From NCBI GenBank assembly GCA_016715325.1, contig JADKAL010000008.1, positions 1 to 64,000 of the forward strand: a stretch of DNA of 64,000 nucleotides. Reading direction: 5' to 3'. Source of the stretch: Methylococcaceae bacterium. Lineage in GTDB: Bacteria; Pseudomonadota; Gammaproteobacteria; Methylococcales; Methylomonadaceae. The position numbers and the translations under genes are program-made. Below are positions 50,686 to 62,115 of the stretch, in pieces (the stretch's first letter is position 1; each line of letters starts with the position of its first letter). The notes below the pieces were generated by a model that worked only from the letters and a program-made list of their open reading frames with translations, searched no databases and was not told where the DNA came from.

Positions 50686-51685
50686 AGGGAGAGGAAAAGC
50701 TAGAAATTGAATATAAATTAGAGATGGCAAGGCTCAACTGATAAACAGCCATTGCATATAAGGGACTTTTGTTGTAGCGGGTAATCACGTAAAAATTGTC
50801 TAATGTTGCCCATAATTCTTCGCCATTCTCTTGTTCGAAAGCGATAATTTTCGCTTTTTGGGTTGAAAGTAAAGGTTTACTTATGTTTGGGTTGATTGCA
50901 TTAGACTCAATCAATCTTAAATCTTCCTTAAGAGAAGTGGGCTGTGGTCGAGATTTTTGACTTTGATCACGAATTTTTATCGCAATAGGTTGGCCTGATT
51001 TCCAGCCGTGTTTAACAAAATAATTGGCAATACTAGCAATAACGTCATCGTCGTTATGCCAAATATCTCGATAATTATCTTTATTATAATCAATTGCATA
51101 GTTAATATAGCTGCTAGGCATAAATTGCGGGACACCCATTGCGCCGGCATAGGATCCTGTCGGTATTAACGGGTCGATTTTTTCCTTACGGCAAAATAAT
51201 AAAAAATGCTCAAGTTCGGTGCGAAAAAATTGACTTCTCGGCGGGTATTCGAAAGCTAAGGTTGAAAGAGCATCGATTACTCGATATTGACCGGTATGTT
51301 TGCCGTAATACGTTTCAACGCCGATGATGGCGACAATAATTTCTTCAGGAACGCCGGTTTCTTTAGAGACAATTCTTAAAACCCGTTCATTTTTGCGCCA
51401 GAATTCAACACCCGCTTTGATTCTAGGTTCTTTTAAGAAAATTCTGCGGTATTTATACCAAGATAAGTTTTCGGAGGGTTTTGAAATCTTCGTAATGATG
51501 TCTTCTTTAAACTCAACTTCGTCGAATAAATCAGAAAGCTCATTTTCATTGAATTTATGCTGAATCGCCATTTGCCGGACGAAACTAGCGACTGTTTCCT
51601 GGTCTTTTATAGGCGTTGCGCAGGAAATAAGGGTAAAGCTATAACAAATAAGGAAAAGTCGAAGGAATGTTCTTCTAATAGTCAT
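50630..51685 (-). CDS. mltB: membrane-bound lytic murein transglycosylase B
   Basis: A 351-aa lipoprotein (lipobox LISC) that cleaves glycan strands to 1,6-anhydro ends. The catalytic glutamate lies in VAIIGVETYYGKHTG, followed by DALSTLAFEYPPRSQFF and GAMGVPQFMPSSY, which are diagnostic of MltB. ATG at 51685 has TGAGGAT upstream. The upstream TTG start is weaker. Confidence 0.94.
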   Translation of the reverse strand: MTIRRTFLRLFLICYSFTLISCATPIKDQETVASFVRQMAIQHKFNENELSDLFDEVEFKEDIITKISKPSENLSWYKYRRIFLKEPRIKAGVEFWRKNERVLRIVSKETGVPEEIIVAIIGVETYYGKHTGQYRVIDALSTLAFEYPPRSQFFRTELEHFLLFCRKEKIDPLIPTGSYAGAMGVPQFMPSSYINYAIDYNKDNYRDIWHNDDDVIASIANYFVKHGWKSGQPIAIKIRDQSQKSRPQPTSLKEDLRLIESNAINPNISKPLLSTQKAKIIAFEQENGEELWATLDNFYVITRYNKSPLYAMAVYQLSLAISNLYSISSFSSPYEKDHHSFTFNSGSKRVL

Positions 51686-51703
51686 GTATATCCTCAATCT
51701 TCA

Positions 51704-52837
51704 TCAATCAGGAATAAATTTTTTATGCGTATGGATGGACATCAATATTCCAAATCCGGCTAATAAAGTCACTATCGATGTCCCGCCATAGCTAATCATG
51801 GGTAAAGGTACCCCTACAACAGGAAGAACACCGATAACCATGCCGATATTGACAAAGACATACACAAAAAAGGTGAAGGATAAACTGCCGGCCAGTAGGC
51901 GGCTGAAAGTATCTTGCGCTTGCGTGGCTATATATAAGCATCGTCCAATCACCAGAAGATAAAGCGTTAACAAGCCTAGGCAGCCGAACAGTCCGAACTC
52001 CTCTGCAAATACGGCAAAGATAAAGTCGGTCGAACTTTCCGGTAAAAATTCCAATTCCGATTGTTTACTGCCTAACCAGCCTTTGCCGTAAATGCCGCCC
52101 GAACCGATGGCAATTTTGGATTGAATAATATGATAACCCTTGCCCAAAGGGTCGGCTTCAGGATCTAGTAAGGTAATGATGCGGGCGCGTTGATAATCGT
52201 GAAGCGCATAATTCCAGATAACCGGCGCTATCGCGGAAATAACGGCAATAATCGCTATGATGAATCGCCAGGATAAACCGGCAAAAAACAGAACGGCGGC
52301 GCCGGATGCCGCAACCAATACCGCTGTACCTAAATCGGGTTGTTTGGCAATGAGAAGCGTAGGGATAAGAATCAAAACGCCTGCGATAAGCAATTGTTTA
52401 GGCTTCGGCGGCAAGACATGATCTGCTAGATACCACGAAATCATCATCGGTGTGGTAATTTTCAGCATTTCCGATGGTTGAAACCGGAAAAGACCAAGAT
52501 CCAGCCACCGGGTTGCGCCTTTCCCGGTATAACCCATTATAAAGACGGCAATAAGCAGTAGAACGCCAAGCCCAAACAATAAGGCTGAATAGCGTTTAAA
52601 TTGATAGGGATTGATATGGGCGAGAACTCCCATGAGCAAAAACGCTAGTCCGACGCGAAAGGCTTGCCGTATTAACAAGTCGATTTCCTTATTTCCGGCG
52701 CTATAAAGAATGACAAAGCTCAACAGAGAGATAAGTAAAAGAACTATAAATAAAGGAACGTCAATATGTAGTTTCGCTAATAGGCGGCCAATCAACGAAG
52801 GGGAGTTGAATTGTTCGCGGCGTGTTTCGATTTTCAT
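51704..52837 (-). CDS. rodA: peptidoglycan polymerase RodA
   Basis: A SEDS-family polymerase for lateral wall growth, 377 aa, with ten hydrophobic segments. The catalytic region WLDLGLFRFQPSEMLKI carries the essential Glu and Asp. The C-terminal PLPMISYGGTSIV block is typical. It overlaps mrdA by four bases, which fits a co-translated RodA-PBP2 pair. Confidence 0.97.
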   Translation of the reverse strand: MKIETRREQFNSPSLIGRLLAKLHIDVPLFIVLLLISLLSFVILYSAGNKEIDLLIRQAFRVGLAFLLMGVLAHINPYQFKRYSALLFGLGVLLLIAVFIMGYTGKGATRWLDLGLFRFQPSEMLKITTPMMISWYLADHVLPPKPKQLLIAGVLILIPTLLIAKQPDLGTAVLVAASGAAVLFFAGLSWRFIIAIIAVISAIAPVIWNYALHDYQRARIITLLDPEADPLGKGYHIIQSKIAIGSGGIYGKGWLGSKQSELEFLPESSTDFIFAVFAEEFGLFGCLGLLTLYLLVIGRCLYIATQAQDTFSRLLAGSLSFTFFVYVFVNIGMVIGVLPVVGVPLPMISYGGTSIVTLLAGFGILMSIHTHKKFIPD

Positions 52838-54675
52838 TGTTGATAATCGCTTAGGTACTGTTTGATAACTTTAGCCGCGATAGGTGCCGCGACTGAACCT
52901 CCGTGACCGCCGTTTTCGGCAATGACCGCAACAGCAATTTTCGGATTGTCAGCCGGTGCAAAAGAAATGAATAAAGCGTGATCGCGTTGTTTGAAATCGA
53001 TTTGATGCTCATTGTAACTGGCATTTTGCTTAATGTTGATCACTTGAGCGGTTCCGGTTTTACCGGCGATTTGGTAATTAATGCCGGTGCTGATGCTTTT
53101 TGCAGTTCCTCGGTTGCTATGCACTACGTTAACCATCGCTGCAATCACCGTTTTAATATTGCTGGCTTTAACCGGCAGTGTAGCCTCACGGTAGTTGTTA
53201 TTGAGTTTATCGGCAGAGCCATTTGAGATTTTACTCACCAAATGGGGAGTTACGACTTTACCGAAGTTGGCCAGCGTTGCGGTTGCTTTGGCAAGTTGTA
53301 AAGGGGTGACTTGATGGTAACCTTGGCCTATGCCGGTAATGACGGTTTCGCCTGGAAACCATTGCTGATTTTTTTTGCTCATTTTCCATTCTCTGGACGG
53401 CAGCAGACCGGTTTTTTCGCCGATAAGATCGATTCCTGTTTTTTCACCGAAGCCGAATTTTTGTAAAAACGAGTGAATATGGTCGATACCTAGCATACCC
53501 GCAAGCCTGTAAAAATAGACGTCGCAAGATTGCGTAATCGCTTCGGGCAGACTGACGGAGCCATGTCCGCTTTTTTTCCAATCGCGGTAGCGGTGCGGCG
53601 AATTCGGTAGCTGGTAAGAGCCCGGGCAAAACATGGGTTGTTGAGCGCTAACGGCGTTATATTCCAATCCTGCCAATCCCATAAAGGGTTTAATCGTTGA
53701 GCCGGGCGGATATAATCCGCGCAAAGCTCGGTTGTATAGCGGTTGGTCCGGTGAAGATTGCAGGGCTTGATAAGCAGGGGTGCTGATGCCGATCACGAAA
53801 GGGTTGGGATCGAAACCGGGTCGGCTGGCGAAGACTAGGACGCCGCCGGTTTCGATTTCAATCGCAACAACAGCGCCGTTGTATTGCTCCAGGGCATCGT
53901 AAGCTGTTTTCTGTAAGGCCATATCAAGGGTTAAATGAAGATTGGCGCCGGATATAGGGTTAACTTCTTTAATCGTTTTTAAAGGACGGCCTTGAACATT
54001 GGTTTCAATTTCGGCATAACCCGTGGTGCCGTGCAATTCTTTTTCGTACGAGCTTTCAATACCTAGCTTGCCGATAAAAGTAGAGCCCCGGTATTCGGCA
54101 ATGGGCAGTTCTTTCATTTCTGCTTCATTAATACGCCCGACATAACCGACAACGTGAGCAGCTAAATCGCCGTAAGGATAATATCTTAATTGCCGTACTT
54201 GGACGTCCACACCCCGGAAGAAAGGTCTTACAACAGCAAACTTGGCGAGTTCCTCTTCTGTCATGTTGGGCAACAGCGGAATTCCGATAAACTTTTTTTG
54301 ACGTTTGCGAAGCTTCTCAAAGAGTTCTATTTTTTCGTCAGGAATTGCGAGCAGCTTCTTTAGCTTTTCGAGCGTTTCATCCAGATTTTGGGTTTGTTCG
54401 GGAATGATTTCCAAGCTGTAAGTCTGAGTGTTTTCAGCGAGGATACTGCCGCGTCTGTCGTAAATGATGCCGCGAGAAGGCACGGTCGGCTCGAATTTGA
54501 TGCTGTTTTCCTTAGCCTTTGTCGTATACAGTTCGTGTCCGGCGATTTGTAAGTAGGCTAAACGAACAATGAGGCCGCTCGTTAACAGTAGAATTAAAAC
54601 AAGAGCTGCAATGATTCGGTTAAGAAAAAGCCGGCTTTCTTCCGGGGTGTCCTTAAAGCTTAAGTTACGGGGCAT
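52834..54675 (-). CDS. mrdA: penicillin-binding protein 2
   Basis: A 613-aa class B transpeptidase that partners RodA. One N-terminal membrane segment, the pedestal domain, then the transpeptidase motifs GSTIKPF (SxxK), SCD (SxN position) and KTGTAQV (KTG) are visible. Intact. Confidence 0.97.
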   Translation of the reverse strand: MPRNLSFKDTPEESRLFLNRIIAALVLILLLTSGLIVRLAYLQIAGHELYTTKAKENSIKFEPTVPSRGIIYDRRGSILAENTQTYSLEIIPEQTQNLDETLEKLKKLLAIPDEKIELFEKLRKRQKKFIGIPLLPNMTEEELAKFAVVRPFFRGVDVQVRQLRYYPYGDLAAHVVGYVGRINEAEMKELPIAEYRGSTFIGKLGIESSYEKELHGTTGYAEIETNVQGRPLKTIKEVNPISGANLHLTLDMALQKTAYDALEQYNGAVVAIEIETGGVLVFASRPGFDPNPFVIGISTPAYQALQSSPDQPLYNRALRGLYPPGSTIKPFMGLAGLEYNAVSAQQPMFCPGSYQLPNSPHRYRDWKKSGHGSVSLPEAITQSCDVYFYRLAGMLGIDHIHSFLQKFGFGEKTGIDLIGEKTGLLPSREWKMSKKNQQWFPGETVITGIGQGYHQVTPLQLAKATATLANFGKVVTPHLVSKISNGSADKLNNNYREATLPVKASNIKTVIAAMVNVVHSNRGTAKSISTGINYQIAGKTGTAQVINIKQNASYNEHQIDFKQRDHALFISFAPADNPKIAVAVIAENGGHGGSVAAPIAAKVIKQYLSDYQQ

Positions 54676-54691
54676 TTCAAACCGGCAGATG

Positions 54692-55174
54692 TTACTTTAT
54701 GGGTTTTGCCAGCCTGACAAAACGCAACACGTTATAAACCAAAGGCCAACATAACGTGCCGGTAAACACTGGCACCCAAAAAGTCGGTCTCAATTGTGCG
54801 GTATGTTGAAGATTTTTAATAAACAAGAGTAGGAGTTGCGCAAGAAGTAAGCAACAGAAAATAAACAGTGCTTGTTGTATAAACGGAAATTGACGTAAAC
54901 GTTTATGCGCCAGGAGGCTTATATAAATGACTAATGAATAAGCAAGCGCATACTGACCGAATAGCCGTCCGGTTAAGACGTCCGTCAATAAACCGAAAGT
55001 CCAGGCGTGAAAAATGCCGACACGTTCAGGGAAGGCAAGCGACCAGTATATCAGCGTTAACAAAACCCAGTCCGGGTTATAAATTGCCAGCGAGCCTTGA
55101 ATCGGAGCAATTTTCAGGCACATTGCAAAGACAAGCGTCAGGATAATACGACCGAAGCCGTAAGTGTTATTCAT
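54692..55174 (-). CDS. mreD: rod-shape-determining protein MreD
   Basis: A 160-aa inner-membrane protein with five hydrophobic segments and the block FGLLTDVLTGRLFGQ typical of MreD. It overlaps mreC by eight bases. Confidence 0.94.
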   Translation of the reverse strand: MNNTYGFGRIILTLVFAMCLKIAPIQGSLAIYNPDWVLLTLIYWSLAFPERVGIFHAWTFGLLTDVLTGRLFGQYALAYSLVIYISLLAHKRLRQFPFIQQALFIFCCLLLAQLLLLFIKNLQHTAQLRPTFWVPVFTGTLCWPLVYNVLRFVRLAKPIK

Positions 55175-56012
55175 TAACGTTATCCTCTTTTTGTGGGTTT
55201 TGTACCGTTTGCGTCGGCGTTATAGGAATCTGATTTGCATTGCTCCATACGATCATCAGTTCCCGGTTTCGATCTAGTGCGGCCTTCGGCGTTGCCGTAA
55301 TTTGTTTACCTGCAGGCGGTGTAAACGGATCAACGACAGCTACCGGATAACCTGGCGGGAAAGTACCGCCCAGTCCCGACGTAATCAGTAAATCGCCCGG
55401 ACGTATATCTGCATTATCGGGAAGATAAGGAAAATTAAGCCGATTTAATTCCCCGCTGCCGACAGCTATAGTTAAAAGACCGTTGCGATTGACTTGGACG
55501 GGGATCGCATGGTTTGGGTCCGTAATCAGCATAATTTCCGACGTCGTCGGCAAGGCCCGGAAAACCTGCCCGACCACACCGTTAGCATCGACAACCGGTT
55601 GTTGAGGGTGGATTCCGAAACGAGTGCCTTTGTTAACGACGACGATGTTTTCGTATGGTGTAGCGATATTTACAGACAGTAACTCGGCAATCAATACTTG
55701 CTCGCCCAACTTGAACGAGTTTTCGAGTAATGCACGTAAACGGATATTCTCTTTTTCCAATGCATCGTATTTTAGGAGACGAATTTTGTCGAGGCTTTCC
55801 GTTTCCCGAAGTTTTTTGTTCTCCGCGAGTAAAGTCGAATAAGATTGTAGCGAATCACTCGTTCGTCTTGTAATTTCGGAGGGTAGATCGACCAAATACT
55901 TAATAGGGTCGACGACAAGCGAAAGTCCGGCACGGAGCGGATCGAGTCGAGGACTGATATGTTCAATCATCAACAAGCCGATGGACGCCGATACTGCAAT
56001 AAGCAGCCGCAT
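55167..56012 (-). CDS. mreC: rod-shape-determining protein MreC
   Basis: A 281-aa bitopic protein that links MreB to the periplasmic synthases. It has an N-terminal membrane anchor, a coiled coil (about residues 55-90) and the double beta-barrel domain (VVVNKGTRFGI, VVDANGVVGQV, GDLLITSGLGGTFPPGYPV). Confidence 0.95.
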   Translation of the reverse strand: MRLLIAVSASIGLLMIEHISPRLDPLRAGLSLVVDPIKYLVDLPSEITRRTSDSLQSYSTLLAENKKLRETESLDKIRLLKYDALEKENIRLRALLENSFKLGEQVLIAELLSVNIATPYENIVVVNKGTRFGIHPQQPVVDANGVVGQVFRALPTTSEIMLITDPNHAIPVQVNRNGLLTIAVGSGELNRLNFPYLPDNADIRPGDLLITSGLGGTFPPGYPVAVVDPFTPPAGKQITATPKAALDRNRELMIVWSNANQIPITPTQTVQNPQKEDNVNE

Positions 56013-56327
56013 ATGAATCGATGGGCCTTCAGCAAATAACAGTTTTATAGCGGGAACTCTCGAATAAATTTAAAGAAAGCCGATTAAATCGCGTTGGCAG
56101 AAATCCGTTTGCTTTTAATCGGCCTACGAATAGCCCGGCTTGACTCCGGGATTAACAAGTAATCGTGTTATATTTTAACGCGTTTAGTGCGGGTTTTGGT
56201 GTTGAATTTTATTAATGATCCGACACCAATTAATGATGCAATCTTTGCTTCTCGATTAAATGGGATTGCATAAATCCCCTGTATTTATAACCGGGCATGG
56301 CCTTGGTTAACAAGACATTGCCGCAGT
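56013..56327. other. 315-base mreB-mreC intergenic region with hairpins
   Basis: GCCGATTAAA at 56079-56088 and TTTAATCGGC at 56114-56123 form a 10-bp inverted repeat, and a second small stem CCCGG...CCGGG lies at about 56134-56150. They may partly terminate transcription after mreB and so set the ratio of MreB to MreCD. No gene or tRNA seen. Confidence 0.5.
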
Positions 56328-57374
<1,047 letters not shown>

Positions 57375-57488
57375 TTACCTGCGAACGGAGAGAAGGGAAT
57401 AAAACCCACATACTTTATCAATCAAGCGGGTATTCGAGCAAGATATAAAGTATCATATTTTATTACTTTGGTTTAAATAGAGTAGAAG

Positions 57489-57776
57489 ATGGTTTTAACG
57501 GCAGATGATGTAAAAAAAATTGCTTATTTAGCCCGGCTGGGTATCGATCATCAGGATATCGAATCTTATGCCCGAGATTTGTCGAACATGTTGGATTTGA
57601 TGAAACAAATGGGGGAAACCGATACCGGCGGCGTTCTTCCGATGGCCCATCCGATGGATCAAATTCAGCGTTTAAGAGTCGATGACGTAACTGAAACGAA
57701 TAACCGGGATAATTTTCAAAAGATCGCGCCGCTGGTTGAAGACGGTCTTTATCTAGTGCCTAAAGTTATTGAGTAA
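57489..57776 (+). CDS. gatC: Asp-tRNA(Asn)/Glu-tRNA(Gln) amidotransferase subunit C
   Basis: A 95-aa subunit that stabilises GatA and GatB. It shows the typical DDVKKIAYLARL N-terminus and the MAHPMDQIQRLRVDDVTE block. It begins the gatCAB operon, divergent from mreB with 117 bases between them. Confidence 0.96.
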   Translation: MVLTADDVKKIAYLARLGIDHQDIESYARDLSNMLDLMKQMGETDTGGVLPMAHPMDQIQRLRVDDVTETNNRDNFQKIAPLVEDGLYLVPKVIE

Positions 57777-57785
57777 GGGATTGCC

Positions 57786-59237
57786 GTGCATAATAAATCG
57801 ATTAAAGAAATAGCCAAGGGCTTGCGCTGCGGGGATTTTAGCAGTGTTGAATTGACGCAGTTGTTTTTATCCAGAATCAAACAACACGCGCAGTTGAATT
57901 GCTACGTCACCGTCACAGAAGAGTTAGCTTTAAAGGCTGCCAGGCAGGCGGATGCCAAAATTGCCCAAGGCGACACCTCCTTGCTTACCGGCATTCCCAT
58001 TGCCCAAAAAGATATTTTTTGTACGCAAGGTGTAAAGACATCGTGCGGTTCGAAGATGCTCGATAATTTTATTGCACCCTATAATGCGACGGTCGTTGAA
58101 AAATTAAACGCCGCCGGTGCAGTGATGCTCGGCAAATTGAATATGGATGAATTCGCAATGGGTTCATCCAACGAAACCAGTTATTACGGTCCGGTCAAAA
58201 ATCCCTGGCACACAAACTCAGTCCCAGGAGGGTCGTCCGGCGGCTCGTCGGCAGCGGTAGCGGCGCGTTTATCAGTTTGCGCAACGGGAACGGATACCGG
58301 CGGTTCGATACGGCAGCCTGCCGCCCATTGCGGTATCACAGGTTTAAAGCCGACTTATGGTCGCGTGTCTCGTTTTGGAATGATTGCCTACGCGTCGAGT
58401 CTCGATCAAGGCGGTCCGATGGCGCGCAGCGCAGAAGACACGGCTATATTGTTACAAGCCATGTCGGGTTTCGATCCGAAAGATTCGACCAGTCTGGATT
58501 TGCCCGTACCGGATTATTCGGCAGCCCTCGATAAAGACATCAAAGGCCTGAAAATTGGTTTGCCGAAGGAGTTTTTCGGTGACGGCCTTAATAACGATGT
58601 GGCCTTAGTTATTGAAAAAGCAATCGAAGAATATAAAAAGCTGGGTGCGGAACTCAAAGAAGTTTCCATGCCGAATCTCAAATTGGCGATTCCAGCTTAT
58701 TATGTCATCGCACCTGCCGAATGTTCCGCTAACTTATCGCGCTTCGACGGCGTCCGATTCGGCCACCGTTGCGATAATCCGCAAGATTTGGCCGATTTAT
58801 ATACCCGCTCTCGCGGCGAAGGTTTCGGTAAAGAGGTCAAACGCCGCATTTTAATGGGAACGTACGCCTTATCGGCAGGTTACTACGATGCTTATTATTT
58901 GAAGGCGCAAAAAATTCGTCGACTGATTAGCGACGATTTCAAGAAAGCGCTGTCTGAAGTTGATGTCATCATGGGGCCGGTGGCGCCGACAACGGCTTTC
59001 GGACTCGGTGAAAAAATAGACAACCCTATTGAAATGTATTTGTCCGATATATATACGATTGCGATTAATCTTGCCGGATTGCCTGCGATGTCTTTACCGA
59101 TAGGCTTTTCGGAAGGCAAACCGGTCGGTTTACAAATAATCGGCGATTATTTTGCTGAGGATCGATTATTGAACATCGCGCATCAATATCAAATGGTAAG
59201 CGATTGGCATCGGCAAATACCCAAAGGTTTCGAATAG
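57786..59237 (+). CDS. gatA: amidotransferase subunit A
   Basis: A 483-aa amidase that releases ammonia from glutamine. The Ser-cisSer-Lys triad is visible in PIAQKDIFC (Lys), [12 protein letters not shown] and [13 protein letters not shown] (Ser residues). The start codon is GTG. gatB starts 8 bases later. Confidence 0.97.
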   Translation: MHNKSIKEIAKGLRCGDFSSVELTQLFLSRIKQHAQLNCYVTVTEELALKAARQADAKIAQGDTSLLTGIPIAQKDIFCTQGVKTSCGSKMLDNFIAPYNATVVEKLNAAGAVMLGKLNMDEFAMGSSNETSYYGPVKNPWHTNSVPGGSSGGSSAAVAARLSVCATGTDTGGSIRQPAAHCGITGLKPTYGRVSRFGMIAYASSLDQGGPMARSAEDTAILLQAMSGFDPKDSTSLDLPVPDYSAALDKDIKGLKIGLPKEFFGDGLNNDVALVIEKAIEEYKKLGAELKEVSMPNLKLAIPAYYVIAPAECSANLSRFDGVRFGHRCDNPQDLADLYTRSRGEGFGKEVKRRILMGTYALSAGYYDAYYLKAQKIRRLISDDFKKALSEVDVIMGPVAPTTAFGLGEKIDNPIEMYLSDIYTIAINLAGLPAMSLPIGFSEGKPVGLQIIGDYFAEDRLLNIAHQYQMVSDWHRQIPKGFE

Positions 59238-59245
59238 GAGGGGCT

Positions 59246-60691
59246 ATGGAAAATTATCAGGAAAATTGGGAGAGCGTGATCGGGCTGGAAATCCATGCGC
59301 AACTTGCAACACAATCTAAAATATTCTCCGGCGCATCGACCGCATACGGTGCGGAACCGAATACGCAAGCCTGTGCAGTAGATTTGGGGTTGCCAGGGGT
59401 ATTGCCTGTATTGAACGAACAAGCCGTAAGTTTTGCGGTTAAGTTCGGCTTGGCTATAGACGCCGAAATCGCGCCGTACTCCGTATTTGCCCGGAAAAAT
59501 TATTTTTATCCGGACTTGCCGAAAGGCTATCAAATCAGCCAGTTTGAACTGCCGATCGTCGGAAACGGTCATTTGGATATCGATGTCGACGGCGAAACCA
59601 AACGCATCGGTATCACCCGAGCGCATCTGGAAGAAGATGCCGGTAAATCTTTGCACGAAAGTTTTCACGGCATGAGCGGCATCGATTTGAACCGCGCCGG
59701 GACGCCCTTGCTGGAAATCGTCTCCGAACCGGAATTGCGCTCGGCTAAAGAAGCTGTTGCTTACATGCGAAAAATGCACGAACTGGTCCGCTATTTGGGG
59801 ATCTGCGACGGTAATATGCAGGAAGGCTCGTTCCGTTGCGATGCTAACGTCTCGGTTCGTCCAAAGGGGCAGCAAGAGTTCGGAACGCGTGCTGAAATTA
59901 AGAACATCAATTCCTTCAAATTCGTCGAAAAGGCTATTAATCATGAGATCGAGCGCCAGATCGAGCTGATTGAAAGCGGCGGCAAGGTCGTTCAGGAAAC
60001 CCGTTTGTACGATGCGAATAAAGATGAAACCCGATCTATGCGGAGTAAGGAAGAAGCCAACGATTATCGTTATTTTCCCGATCCGGATTTGTTGCCGGTA
60101 GAAATTACCGAAATATTCAAGGCGCAAATCAAAGCGCAGCTGCCGGAGTTACCTGCGGCTAAAAAACAGCGTTTCACCGAACAATACGGTTTGGATTGTG
60201 AAAGTGCAGGAATACTGACGTCGTCTCGACAATTGTCGGATTATTTCGAGTCTTTAGTGAAAGAGTCGTTGTGCGAAGCTAAGCTGTGCGCGAATTGGAT
60301 TACCGGCGATCTTTTGGCGTCGCTTAACAAAACGGATTTGGATATTGCCGATTCTCCGGTTAGTTACCAGCGATTAGCCGGATTATTAATACGAATCAAC
60401 GATCAAACGATTTCAGGCAAGATAGCGAAACAGGTTTTTGAATTGATGTGGCAATCGAATTCAACGGCAGATGAGATTATCGACGAAAAAGGCCTTAAAC
60501 AAATCACCGATACCGGCGCAATCGAAGCCATTATTGATAGAATAATCGCTGAAAATCCCGGTCAAGTTGAGCAATATCTCAGCGGTAAAGACAAAGTATT
60601 CGGTTTTTTCGTCGGCCAAGTTATGAAAGAAATGCAGGGTAAAGCAAACCCTGCTGAAGTAAATAAGATGTTAAAGGCTAAACTAAAATAA
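59246..60691 (+). CDS. gatB: amidotransferase subunit B
   Basis: A 481-aa kinase/transamidase subunit from ATG 59246 ([19 protein letters not shown]), with AGGAGG upstream. It shows [23 protein letters not shown] and [15 protein letters not shown] blocks, and a C-terminal YqeY-like domain ([17 protein letters not shown]). A longer frame from 59204 lies inside gatA and is rejected. With gatCAB present, the cell likely makes Asn-tRNA and/or Gln-tRNA indirectly. Confidence 0.97.
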   Translation: MENYQENWESVIGLEIHAQLATQSKIFSGASTAYGAEPNTQACAVDLGLPGVLPVLNEQAVSFAVKFGLAIDAEIAPYSVFARKNYFYPDLPKGYQISQFELPIVGNGHLDIDVDGETKRIGITRAHLEEDAGKSLHESFHGMSGIDLNRAGTPLLEIVSEPELRSAKEAVAYMRKMHELVRYLGICDGNMQEGSFRCDANVSVRPKGQQEFGTRAEIKNINSFKFVEKAINHEIERQIELIESGGKVVQETRLYDANKDETRSMRSKEEANDYRYFPDPDLLPVEITEIFKAQIKAQLPELPAAKKQRFTEQYGLDCESAGILTSSRQLSDYFESLVKESLCEAKLCANWITGDLLASLNKTDLDIADSPVSYQRLAGLLIRINDQTISGKIAKQVFELMWQSNSTADEIIDEKGLKQITDTGAIEAIIDRIIAENPGQVEQYLSGKDKVFGFFVGQVMKEMQGKANPAEVNKMLKAKLK

Positions 60692-60783
60692 CTCGAGGTT
60701 CTGGCGCTAAGTTCGTAAAACCGTTTGAAGCTTAAATTTTTTGGATATTTCCCATAATAAAAAACAAAACTAGCGGAGAAAAA

Positions 60784-61374
60784 ATGAAAGTGATGACTCA
60801 AAAGCTGTTAAATAACTTTCTGATTGGTATTTTTGCGGTTATCCCTATTGTTGTCGTATTGCAAATTATTCTTTTTATTAAAAATATGTTGATGGCGCTG
60901 TTCGGTTTAGTGCACGGTTACGCGAACAGTTATTTTTATACCGTTGTGGTGTTTGTACTAAGTTTTTTTATTCTGGTTTTTATCGGTCACGAAATCGTCA
61001 AGAAAAGCCGCCCTTTACTTATTACGTTTGTTGAAAAAATTATCGACCGTATCCCGCTGTTAAATACCGTTTACCGGGTCGTTAAAAAAGTGATTGCGAT
61101 GTTTTTCAGCGCGGACCAGACCATTGCCAAGGAAGTTGTTTATGTTGAATATCCTAAAGAGGGTATTTGGGTGCCTGCTTATGTTACAAATCGCCACGAT
61201 CATAAGTTAGTGCTTTTTATTCCAACCTCGCCGAATCCAACATCAGGCTTTACTGTGATTGTCGATAAATCCAAAGTCATTGAATCGGCTATGGATATTG
61301 AAGACGCCACCAGTTTTATCGTCAGCGTTGGCGTCGATTACGATAAAGCGAAAGAAATGTCGCAATTACCCTAA
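60784..61374 (+). CDS. DUF502 family membrane protein
   Basis: A 196-aa protein with two N-terminal hydrophobic segments (about residues 10-32 and 50-70), then a soluble domain with IPLLNTVYRVVKKV and PTSPNPTSGFTVIV, the family's usual blocks. Function unknown. ATG 60784 follows a weak AGCGGAG site. Confidence 0.88.
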   Translation: MKVMTQKLLNNFLIGIFAVIPIVVVLQIILFIKNMLMALFGLVHGYANSYFYTVVVFVLSFFILVFIGHEIVKKSRPLLITFVEKIIDRIPLLNTVYRVVKKVIAMFFSADQTIAKEVVYVEYPKEGIWVPAYVTNRHDHKLVLFIPTSPNPTSGFTVIVDKSKVIESAMDIEDATSFIVSVGVDYDKAKEMSQLP

Positions 61375-61388
61375 TTTCGTTAATTTTT

Positions 61389-61958
61389 ATGACAAAAATT
61401 TTAGCCTTTTCGGGGAGTGCCCGTGTCGGGTCGTACAATCAAAAATTAGTTAGGATAGCCGCTCGCGGTGCTGAACAAGCAGGCGCCGAGGTAACGATTA
61501 TTAATTTGGCGGATTATCCTATGCCCGTTTACAACCAAGATCTGGAAATAAGCGAAGGATTGCCGCCGTCGGCAAAGCTATTGAAATCTTTGTTTATCAG
61601 CCATGACGGATTACTTATCGCGTCGCCTGAATATAACAGCGCATTCACGCCATTATTAAAAAATACGCTCGATTGGATTTCCAGGCGCGAAGGGGAAGAC
61701 GCATCTCTAGTGGCTTTCCGTAATAAAATAGCCGTCATTATGGCGGCATCTCCCGGTGGTTTGGGCGGATTGCGAGGTTTGGTGTTTTTGCGGATGTTGC
61801 TGTCAAACTTTGGCGTTATCGTATTGCCCGAACAACTCGCCGTACCTCATGCCGATAAAGCCTTCGATGAAGACGATCAGTTGATCGAAAAACATAATCA
61901 AGACTCTCTGCTCAAGTTAGGAGCGGGCTTGGCGCAAACACTAAAAAAATTACAATAA
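61389..61958 (+). CDS. NAD(P)H-dependent FMN reductase family protein
   Basis: A 189-aa flavodoxin-fold reductase with the FMN-phosphate loop SGSARVGSYN and the SPEYNSAFTPLLKNTLDW block. It resembles chromate/quinone/azo reductases of the SsuE-like group. Electron acceptor unknown. It starts 14 bases after the DUF502 gene. Confidence 0.88.
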   Translation: MTKILAFSGSARVGSYNQKLVRIAARGAEQAGAEVTIINLADYPMPVYNQDLEISEGLPPSAKLLKSLFISHDGLLIASPEYNSAFTPLLKNTLDWISRREGEDASLVAFRNKIAVIMAASPGGLGGLRGLVFLRMLLSNFGVIVLPEQLAVPHADKAFDEDDQLIEKHNQDSLLKLGAGLAQTLKKLQ

Positions 61959-62011
61959 GGTATATCGGTTGTACACAGTTAGGGAAGCCGATCACATTTT
62001 CGCCATAGCCG

Positions 62012-62050
62012 TTGCCCGGTAGGTTTTAGATTGTACAACCTGTCGGGCAA
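62012..62050. terminator. hairpin between the FMN reductase and UPF0182 genes
   Basis: TTGCCCG-GT-AGGTT pairs with AACCT-GT-CGGGCAA around a short loop, a 12-bp stem with one internal mismatch pair. There is no long T-run, so it may be a terminator or a structured leader. Confidence 0.45.
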
Positions 62051-62115
62051 ATCTATTTTTGGCATAAATGTCATAAATCATTATCAAACCCTATATTCAA
62101 ATTAAAGAGGGAACT

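Noticed and set aside
50686..50730. Extra 15 residues before the RlpA signal peptide
   Set aside because: The lipoprotein signal begins at MKKIIILL, and the extra part lies within mltB coding sequence.
62012..62050. Riboswitch before the UPF0182 gene
   Set aside because: A single hairpin with no conserved core motif known to me; recorded as a hairpin only.
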